64,000 nt of DNA from Rossellomorea marisflavi (GTDB lineage: Bacteria > Bacillota > Bacilli > Bacillales > Bacillaceae_B). A program made the position numbers and the translations under genes. Under the pieces are notes generated by a model that saw nothing but the letters and a program-made list of their open reading frames with translations, searched no databases and was not told the origin of the DNA. Shown piece by piece: positions 58,182 to 64,000 of the stretch. The stretch is from NCBI RefSeq assembly GCF_009806575.1, contig NZ_CP047095.1:3662001-3726000 (forward strand), read 5' to 3'. How positions within the stretch are numbered: position 1 is the stretch's first letter; each line of letters opens with the position of its first letter.

Positions 58182-59081
58182 TTACTTTGGTTGATCCAAT
58201 ACCCTTAAATAGTGGGACCTTTTTTCAGATAAGAATGTTGAGTAGTTATGGCCCGGGAACAATTCAAATAAAGAAATACTATAATCAAGAAACTCTAGTG
58301 CTTTTGCATAGTCCCCCATCAGCTCATAATTGTAACCAATTTGATAGTGAAGAGCCGGCAACAGGTGAAGTTCCTCACTTTCAATACACCAATTGATCCC
58401 TTCGTGAAGGAGAGCTTGGGAATCTTCCAGATTCCCCAATCTGGTATGAGCTCTTGAAGAATTATAATATAGTCTTGTCTTTATGGTTTTATCTACAGGC
58501 TCTCTATTTGTTTCATCCAATATGGCTTGGACTTTCTTCTATTGATCTATAACTTCTTGATAACGCCCTAATGTAAATTGATAAGTGCCAAGAGCCATCA
58601 TCATCTCCATTTCAAGTTCAGTGATAGCTCTTTTTTTGTTCGGTAATAAAGTAAAAGCTTCTTCAATAACAGACACAGCCTGTTCGTGATCTTTTTTCAC
58701 TTCAAATAAAAAGATACTTTTGTGCCAATATAAGAATTGAAGCTTTGTGGGATTGTTATAAAATAAAGGATTCCTTTCCTCTATTGAAACAATCTCCATC
58801 ATCTCTTTATATTTATATGTTATACGCAGGGCTCTGAGCTGCTTCTCCACCTCGTTGATATAATCCAACCTCGGTGTGGAACCAATATGAAAGAAATAGT
58901 TCACATCCACACCAAGCTTCTTCGCAATCTGATAAAGGATCGTAGCGTTCGGATCCAATTCACCCTTTTCAATCAAGCTGATTGACGCTTGAGTGCAGAT
59001 CCCTTCTGCCAGTTCCCCTTGGGTAAGAGTCATTTCTTTTCGCAGTTCGCTGATTTTCTTACCGATTTCAGTCAGTTTCAT
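58182..59081 (-). pseudogene. HTH-TPR regulator (array member 6), amber stop
   Basis: The frame runs without shift from 59081 to 58182 but contains TAG at 58539-58541 after EVIDQ; the next codons continue KKVQAILDETNREP, aligned with the paralogues. A Tyr codon is usual at this place, so a single base change to TAG explains the break. This is not a homopolymer effect and may be a true mutation. Without suppression the product would be the HTH plus half of the TPR domain. Confidence 0.8.
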
Positions 59082-59090
59082 CCGTCTTCC

Positions 59091-59984
59091 CTACCTTCTT
59101 GATTGCAGCTCAAGCACGTCCTCCATCTTCTGGTCAATAAAAGCCACGAATCGGGTGTTTTTCTGAATGTGGAAGTAGTTCCTTCCTTTTTGAAAATAGG
59201 AGAGGGCTGTCTCATATTCTCCTTTCAGCTCAAAGTTATAGCCGATTTGATAATATAATTGAGCAATTCCGTACAGGCGTTCTTCCCTAATCGTCAATTT
59301 CAACCCTTCCCTGCAGTATTCGATTGATTGGTCATAGTCTCCCAGTCGTGTGATGACACGTGCCGTATGATAATAGATGCGGGTCTTGATGGATTTATCC
59401 TGAAGATAGGGATTGTGCTTCGCTGCCTCCAGGGCATTTCCGTAAACTTGTAACGCTTCTTCGTATTTCTCCAGAAGGGCCATCATATTCCCCAGTGTGA
59501 TTTGAAGACGCATCTCCCTCTCCGTCATGGCCCTTTTAGGATCTTCGGTCAGTTTGATGGCCGCACGCACCATCTCGATTGCTCTCTCTTTATCCCCTTC
59601 GACTTCGCTCACGTAGATGGCTTTATTCCATTCCAACAGTTGCTTATTTTCCTTATTAGTTGTAAACAAGGGATTCTGTTCTTCCTTTTTAATCAGCTTG
59701 ATCATCTCTTCGTATTGTAAGTTGAATCGAAAGGTGTGAAATTGGCGCTCCACATTTTTGATATAGTCATGTCGTTCGGTCGACCCAATTTCAAAAAAGT
59801 AATTCACATCTACCCCAAGTCTTTGGGAGATCCGATAGAGAACCGTGGCGCTGGGATAAATGTCTCCCTTTTCGATTCGGCTAATCAAGGCCTGGGTGCA
59901 AATTCCTTCTGCCAGCTCGCCTTGCGTGATACCGATTGCTTTCCTAAGTTCTTTAATCTTCTTACCAATAACTGAGTAGTCCAT
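59091..59984 (-). CDS. HTH-TPR regulator, second subtype (array member 7)
   Basis: This 297-residue protein has the same HTH-TPR layout but a distinct N-terminus, MDYSVIGKKIKELRKAIGIT, with SRIEKGDIYPSATVLYRISQ and STERHDY where members 1-6 have STPRLDY. Members 7 and 8 are each other's closest relatives. The gap to member 6 is 9 bases. Confidence 0.88.
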   Translation of the reverse strand: MDYSVIGKKIKELRKAIGITQGELAEGICTQALISRIEKGDIYPSATVLYRISQRLGVDVNYFFEIGSTERHDYIKNVERQFHTFRFNLQYEEMIKLIKKEEQNPLFTTNKENKQLLEWNKAIYVSEVEGDKERAIEMVRAAIKLTEDPKRAMTEREMRLQITLGNMMALLEKYEEALQVYGNALEAAKHNPYLQDKSIKTRIYYHTARVITRLGDYDQSIEYCREGLKLTIREERLYGIAQLYYQIGYNFELKGEYETALSYFQKGRNYFHIQKNTRFVAFIDQKMEDVLELQSRR

Positions 59985-60006
59985 GTCCTCTCATCCTTAC
60001 TTCGTT

Positions 60007-60915
60007 CTAATTTTCCAATCCTTTTGTTTCAGCCAGATTTGCTTTCACTTCCTCTATCTTTCGATCAATGAAGTCGACAAACTTCCTATTCTTTTGGATA
60101 TGAAAGTAATTCCGCCCCTTTTGAAAATACGGTAAAGAGTCTTCCAGTTCACCTTTCAATTCGAGATTAAATCCAATCTGATAGAACAAGTCTGCTATTC
60201 CAAACAATCGTTCTTCACCGATGGTCCATTTCAATCCTTTTCTACAGTATTCCATGGATTCGTCGTACCGCCCCAAGCGCGTCAAAATCCTGGCTGTATG
60301 ATAATAAATTCTTGTCTGGATCGACTTATCCTGGAGATAGGGATTGGGTCCAAGCGCATCTTGCACCCTCTCATAAACCGCTAGCGCCTCTTCATACTTG
60401 TCTTGAAGAGATAGGAAATTGCCGAGTGATAACTGTAACCGCATCTCCCTCTCCGACATCGCCCTCTTCGGGTCAGCCGTCAGGTGGTAGGCATCCAGCA
60501 ATACGCTGATGGCCCGGTCTTTGTCGTTTTCGACTTCTGCTATGTAGATGGCCTTATTCCATTCGAGCAGCTGCTTGTTTTCTTTGTGATTGATGAAAAT
60601 CGGATTTTTTTCTTCTTTTCGCACGAGCTCGATCAATTCGTCATACTGCAGTTTAAATCGGTAATTGTTCAATAATCGTTCCACGTTTTTTATGTAGTCA
60701 AAGCGCTCGGTGGATCCGATTTCGAAGAAGTAGTTCACATCCACCCCGAGCTTTTGCGAAATGCGGTAGAGCACCGTGGCGCTGGGATAGATATCCCCTT
60801 TCTCCATGCGACTGACCAGTGCCTGCGTACAGATTCCATCAGCGAGTTCCCCTTGGGTGATGCCGATGGCTTTTCTCAATTCCCTTATTTTCTTTCCTAT
60901 GATTGAATAGTCCAT
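60007..60915 (-). CDS. HTH-TPR regulator, second subtype (array member 8)
   Basis: This 302-residue protein pairs with member 7 in sequence (MDYSIIGKKIRELRKAIGIT). It is the first gene of the array in the direction of transcription. Upstream lies the palindrome AATATTAATATT at 60974-60985, shared with the cassettes at 60974-61723, which suggests a common operator or promoter element. Confidence 0.88.
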   Translation of the reverse strand: MDYSIIGKKIRELRKAIGITQGELADGICTQALVSRMEKGDIYPSATVLYRISQKLGVDVNYFFEIGSTERFDYIKNVERLLNNYRFKLQYDELIELVRKEEKNPIFINHKENKQLLEWNKAIYIAEVENDKDRAISVLLDAYHLTADPKRAMSEREMRLQLSLGNFLSLQDKYEEALAVYERVQDALGPNPYLQDKSIQTRIYYHTARILTRLGRYDESMEYCRKGLKWTIGEERLFGIADLFYQIGFNLELKGELEDSLPYFQKGRNYFHIQKNRKFVDFIDRKIEEVKANLAETKGLEN

Positions 60916-60973
60916 TCTAATCCACCCCTGCTGTAGATATGTTCGTTTCGAATATGGGTTTGCACAATGAGTA

Positions 60974-61155
60974 AATATTAATATTCTTATAGATTCTGAG
61001 ATTTCCGCAATGCCCTATCATATTGACCTCCTACACCGGTCAAGGTAGGACGAGAGCAGAATTACATGTACTTTTGGAATATGGTTTAATGAATTCAACG
61101 ACAAATTACAATACCTTTGGACGGCGCTCTTGCTTAGGGAGCGTCCTTTTTTTAT
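60974..61155 (+). ncRNA. Repeat cassette 1: palindrome, 107-bp spacer, terminator
   Basis: It starts with the perfect palindrome AATATTAATATT followed by CTTATA, then a variable stretch with a TTGACC/GGTCAA hairpin. A conserved block (TGGTTTAATGAATTCAACG, ACAAATTACAATACC) and a terminator hairpin with seven T end the unit. The unit looks like a plus-strand small RNA gene, but no transcript evidence is available. A tiny peptide gene is the alternative, with no good ribosome binding site. Confidence 0.5.
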
Positions 61156-61165
61156 GCAAAAGAAA

Positions 61166-61347
61166 AATATTAATATCCTTATAACTTCTGAGAAATTCGC
61201 GCTTTGATTATGAAATATTGAAGGTCCTGCCCTGCCGTGTGTCGAGAATGGAAATCCACTGAATTTCCGGATATGGTTTAATGAATTCAACGACAAATTA
61301 CAATACCTTTGGACGACGCTCTTGCTTAGGGGGCGTCCTTTTTTTAT
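61166..61347 (+). ncRNA. Repeat cassette 2
   Basis: Palindrome variant AATATTAATATC at 61166-61177, conserved block from 61273 and terminator GGACGACGCTC/GGGGGCGTCC with seven T. The spacing of palindrome to block is again 107 bases. Confidence 0.5.
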
Positions 61348-61355
61348 GTAAGAAA

Positions 61356-61536
61356 AATATTAATATCCTTATAACTTCTAAGAAATGCACGCTTTCATTA
61401 TGAAATACTGAAGGTCCCGACCTTCCGTGTGTCGAGAGGCGGAATTCACTGATTTTCCGAATGTGGTTTAATGGATTCAACGACAAGTTACAATACCTTT
61501 GGACGACGCTCTTGCTTAGGGGCGTCCTTTTTTTTT
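61356..61536 (+). ncRNA. Repeat cassette 3
   Basis: Palindrome variant at 61356-61367, conserved block from 61463 (107 bases on), terminator and T run. The variable part has a perfect GAAGGTC/GACCTTC hairpin. Confidence 0.5.
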
Positions 61537-61545
61537 GGGCCCATA

Positions 61546-61723
61546 AATATTAATATCCTTATATTCTTTTAGGAATAAAGGCTTTTATTTCGCAAAATAC
61601 GTTTTATCCCGAAGGTATTCCTTCACAGCAGGATTCCATCCATTTTTGATTTATGGTTAAATAGACCCAACGACAAATTTCAATACCTGTGGATGACGCT
61701 CTTGATTAGAGCGTCTTTTTTTA
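61546..61723 (+). ncRNA. Repeat cassette 4, most diverged
   Basis: Palindrome variant at 61546-61557 and block from 61653, again 107 bases apart, with CAACGACAAATTTCAATACC. The terminator stem GACGCTC/GAGCGTC is perfect here although the rest has diverged, including a GAAGG/CCTTC hairpin, which argues for selection on structure. Confidence 0.5.
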
Positions 61724-61783
61724 TTCTTTTATACGTACGAAGCAGCCGGTGGTTTCAGGCCGCCGATTGGTGAGCGTCTTTAC

Positions 61784-62170
61784 TCAGATTTCATACAGTT
61801 CCAACGGGAGACCATCGGGGTCCGAAAAAAAGGTGAAGCGTCTGGAGGTGTAAGGATCGGTGCGTATATCCTCGACTTCGATGCCGTAGTGGCGTAGTTC
61901 GTCCACTGCGTCTTTTATATTCATCACTTCAAAGGCGAGGTGCCTGAGTCCCCTGGCTTCCGGATAGCTGGGTCGCTCCGGGGCATCCGGGAAGGAAAAG
62001 AGTTCGATGATGTAGGAACCGTTCAGGGCAAGGTCGAGCTTATACGAGTCACGGTCTTCCCGGTATACTTCCCTGATGATCGTGAAACCAAGGAGATCGG
62101 TGTAGAAGGCCTTGGAGGCTTCGTAGTCTGAACAGATGATGGCAATATGATGAACAGCCTGTAGTTGCAT
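61784..62170 (-). CDS. VOC family (glyoxalase-like) protein
   Basis: This 128-residue single-domain VOC protein starts MQLQAVHHIAIICSDYEASK and has metal-ligand-type positions in HHIAI, ELFSF, RHLAF and LELYEI, as in the YaeR/glyoxalase-like subgroup. A lactoylglutathione-lyase or dioxygenase-like role is possible; substrate unknown. The gene lies downstream of ppaC, behind its terminator. Confidence 0.85.
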   Translation of the reverse strand: MQLQAVHHIAIICSDYEASKAFYTDLLGFTIIREVYREDRDSYKLDLALNGSYIIELFSFPDAPERPSYPEARGLRHLAFEVMNIKDAVDELRHYGIEVEDIRTDPYTSRRFTFFSDPDGLPLELYEI

Positions 62171-62186
62171 ATGTCTCCTCCATGTA

Positions 62187-62218
62187 AAAAAGGAGCAGCA
62201 TGTTTCAGCTGCTCCTTG
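62187..62218 (-). terminator. Terminator of ppaC
   Basis: Arms AAGGAGCAGC (62191-62200) and GCTGCTCCTT (62209-62218) are followed on minus by a T run. Confidence 0.88.
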
Positions 62219-62222
62219 ATGA

Positions 62223-63149
62223 TTATTTGATGGTTTCGGTCAGGACCGGTACGATTTGTTTTTTACGTGAAACGACGCCTTTAAGAAGCGCACGGTTGTT
62301 CTCAAGCTTCACGTTGAAGGCTTTCTCGACTTCTCCTGCCTTGCTTCCAAGTGCAAGGGCCGTCGAGTCGTTCTCAAGGATGTCAGTGACAACAAGAAGG
62401 AATAGATCCAGGCCTTTTTGTTTGATGAGGGTTTCGATGGCTGCCTCCACTTCTGCTTGGCGGCCGAAGACATCGTTCAGGTCGACGACATTGATCTGAG
62501 CGACTTCAACCTTTGCTGTACCCATGGAGAACTCCTTGGCATCAAGCGTTACAAGCTCGGCAACCGTCTTCGTGCTCATATTGGCTCCTGCTTTCAGCAT
62601 TTCAAGACCGTATACCTGTGCGTCAACACCGGCGATTTCAGCCAGTTCATTCGCTGCAGCCACGTCTTCATCCGTGCAGGTCGGCGATTTGAACAGGAGT
62701 GAATCTGAGATGATGGCAGACAGCATGAGGCCCGCCATTTCCTTCGTCACTTCCACGCCTTTCTCTTTGTACATCTTATTCAGGATCGTCGCCGTGCAAC
62801 CAACCGGCTCGGCGCGGTAATACAACGGGTCAGCCGTTTCAAAGTTGGCGATACGGTGATGATCGATGACTTCGAGGACGCGTACTTCTTCAATGTCTAC
62901 GGCACTTTGCTGGCGTTCGTTGTGATCAACCAGGATGACCGTGTCTGCTTCAGGCGCGACCTTTTCCACAAGGCGTGGGGCCTCCACTTTGAAGTGGTCG
63001 AGGGCGTATTGGGTTTCCCCGTTCACGTCGCCGAGGCGTACTGCTTCCACTTCTGCTCCAAGTTTGCTCTTGAGATCAGCATAGACAAGGGCGGATGTAA
63101 TCGTATCGGTATCGGGATTCTTGTGTCCGAAAATAAGCGTTTTACTCAT
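62223..63149 (-). CDS. ppaC: Manganese-dependent inorganic pyrophosphatase
   Basis: This 309-residue family II pyrophosphatase has the DHH motifs [20 protein letters not shown] and [11 protein letters not shown], and the C-terminal [12 protein letters not shown]2 signature. It hydrolyses pyrophosphate with Mn2+. The ATG at 63149 has AAAGGAG upstream, giving exactly the length of B. subtilis PpaC; the longer frame to 63194 has no ribosome binding site. Confidence 0.95.
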   Translation of the reverse strand: MSKTLIFGHKNPDTDTITSALVYADLKSKLGAEVEAVRLGDVNGETQYALDHFKVEAPRLVEKVAPEADTVILVDHNERQQSAVDIEEVRVLEVIDHHRIANFETADPLYYRAEPVGCTATILNKMYKEKGVEVTKEMAGLMLSAIISDSLLFKSPTCTDEDVAAANELAEIAGVDAQVYGLEMLKAGANMSTKTVAELVTLDAKEFSMGTAKVEVAQINVVDLNDVFGRQAEVEAAIETLIKQKGLDLFLLVVTDILENDSTALALGSKAGEVEKAFNVKLENNRALLKGVVSRKKQIVPVLTETIK

Positions 63150-63294
63150 GATCATACTCCTTTTATGTAAGGTTTGGTGAATTCTCTTATTCATTTTCTT
63201 ATATTACCATATTTGACGACAAAACCGAACGGAGATCCGACGAATTTTTCATGGAAAAATGGCACGTTATAGGGAATTGGGACCCTTCCTGATT

Positions 63295-63325
63295 CAAAAG
63301 AAGCCCGCCGGGAGCACCGGCAGGC
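63295..63325 (-). terminator. Terminator of the penicillin-binding protein gene
   Basis: Arms GCCCGCCGG (63303-63311) and CCGGCAGGC (63317-63325) with a T-rich tail on minus. Confidence 0.72.
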
Positions 63326-63331
63326 CATCTC

Positions 63332-64000
63332 TTATTTCAAGCTGTCGTAGAACTTCTTCGTCACCTGGACGGTATGGGTGCTCCCCCGTTGTCCTGGACA
63401 TTTTCCAGGAGCATGGCAAGGACCATATCGGGATTGTTCTGGTCATAAGAGACGAACAGTCCATTTTCTCTTCCTTTTGATCCTTGTTCCGATTTGATTT
63501 CAGCTGTACCGGTTTTTCCGGCAATGGCTTTACCGGCAGAGTTCGCTTTTGTGGCGATTCCTTCTGATACGACCTTCCTCAAATCCGTTTGCAGCAGTTT
63601 TGCCTGTTCCGTTGTCACGACTTCTTTCTTCCACACCTTCGGCTCCTGGTCGAGAACGAGCTGAGGTTCCATCATGTTCCCGTCATTGATGATCCCTCCG
63701 TAAGCACTGGCAAGGTGGACGATATTCATGAGCACCTGCCCCTGCCCGAAAGCGGAATCCGCAAGCTGGACTTCTTTCTCGATCTTTCCGTCATTGGATA
63801 CTTGGGAGTTATAGAGTGGATACTCAAACGGGATATCCTCTCCGAATCCGAAGTTCTCTTTCAGACCCTTCACGAAGGTGTCGGCACCCATATCAAGTCC
63901 GGCACGGGCAAAATAGATATTATCTGAGTATTTCAGGCCGCTTTCGAGATCCACCGAGCTGTCGTTATCAAATACGCGGACGACCTTGTAATTCCCCCAT
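63332..64000 (-). pseudogene. Penicillin-binding protein transpeptidase, 3' part, frameshifted near its end
   Basis: The frame enters from beyond base 64000 (WGNYKVVRVFDND) and covers the C-terminal half of a transpeptidase domain: SxN-type motif YSDNIYFARAG and KTGTAEIKSEQ. It then breaks at NVQDNGG. One extra G in the five-G run (CCCCC on plus, 63383-63387) restores STHTVQVTKKFYDSLK and a stop at 63332-63334. Layout resembles the MecA-N-type class B PBPs of Bacillus (PbpC-like). The rest of the gene is outside the window. Confidence 0.85.

Noticed and set aside
61018..61486. Two similar minus-strand frames starting MSLNSLNHIRK and MSLNPLNHIRK, possible duplicated small proteins
   Set aside because: They start with TTG without a good ribosome binding site, run through the terminator hairpins into the next cassette and end at different places; similarity follows from the tandem DNA repeat. 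Not fully excluded.

Overview
The window reads as chromosome of a low-to-mid G+C Gram-positive, almost certainly a motile, spore-former-type Bacillaceae. The evidence is the gene order minJ / ctpB / M23 peptidase-ftsX-ftsE / cccB / yitT / prfB / secA / hpf / fliTSD-flaG / hag / csrA-fliW / flgL-flgK-flgN-flgM / comFC-comFA / degV, which is the classic Bacillus order, together with S-box, Zur, SigB, SigH and SigD signals. A Rossellomorea-like or related marine Bacillus is my guess only. Nearly all genes lie on the minus strand; the CDF transporter, the 5'-nucleotidase and murB are on plus.

Layout. 0-3.1 kb: aa3 quinol oxidase qoxA-qoxB-qoxC (qoxC cut by the window edge). 3.6-5.8 kb: CDF cation exporter and minJ. 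5.8-7.9 kb: gene-free 2-kb tract of hairpin repeats, including a 323-bp tandem triplication. 7.9-9.9 kb: small polyhydroxyalkanoate-type operon (SDR reductase, 68-aa protein, PhaC). 10-11.5 kb: ctpB. 11.6-15.5 kb: methionine genes metX-metY behind a SAM-I riboswitch, and a second PLP enzyme of sulfur amino acid metabolism. 15.5-20 kb: ResA-like thioredoxin, methyltransferase, a Zur-box operon of zinc-free ribosomal proteins plus an unknown gene, a c-di-GMP-I riboswitch in front of an unknown small gene, and a peptide symporter. 20-31 kb: division and secretion genes (EnvC-like M23 peptidase, ftsX, ftsE, cccB, yitT family, prfB with its programmed frameshift, secA, SEC-C protein, DUF1028 protein). 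31-33 kb: hpf under overlapping SigH/SigB promoters, then a REP array with a RAYT transposase. 33-45 kb: flagellar and competence genes, with an A+T-rich flagellin methylase gene (fliB) between flaG and hag. 45-53 kb: LD-carboxypeptidase, DegV, EamA transporter, secreted nucleotidase, more hairpin repeats, murB. 53-61 kb: eight tandem paralogous HTH-TPR regulators of PlcR/NprR type. 61-61.7 kb: four tandem 190-bp cassettes on the plus strand, each with a palindrome, a fixed spacer, a conserved stretch and a terminator. 61.8-64 kb: VOC protein, ppaC, and the 3' part of a penicillin-binding protein gene.

The most novel part is 53.4-61.7 kb: an eight-gene regulator array with no room for peptide genes between its members, directly upstream of which sit four cassettes that look like a multiplied small-RNA (or tiny-gene) unit sharing a 12-bp palindrome.

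Quality warning: eight genes are broken by single-base length changes in homopolymers (seven lose one G/C, one gains one A/T). In each case restoring one base restores the family sequence, so consensus error is more likely than gene decay. One regulator has an in-frame amber codon instead.
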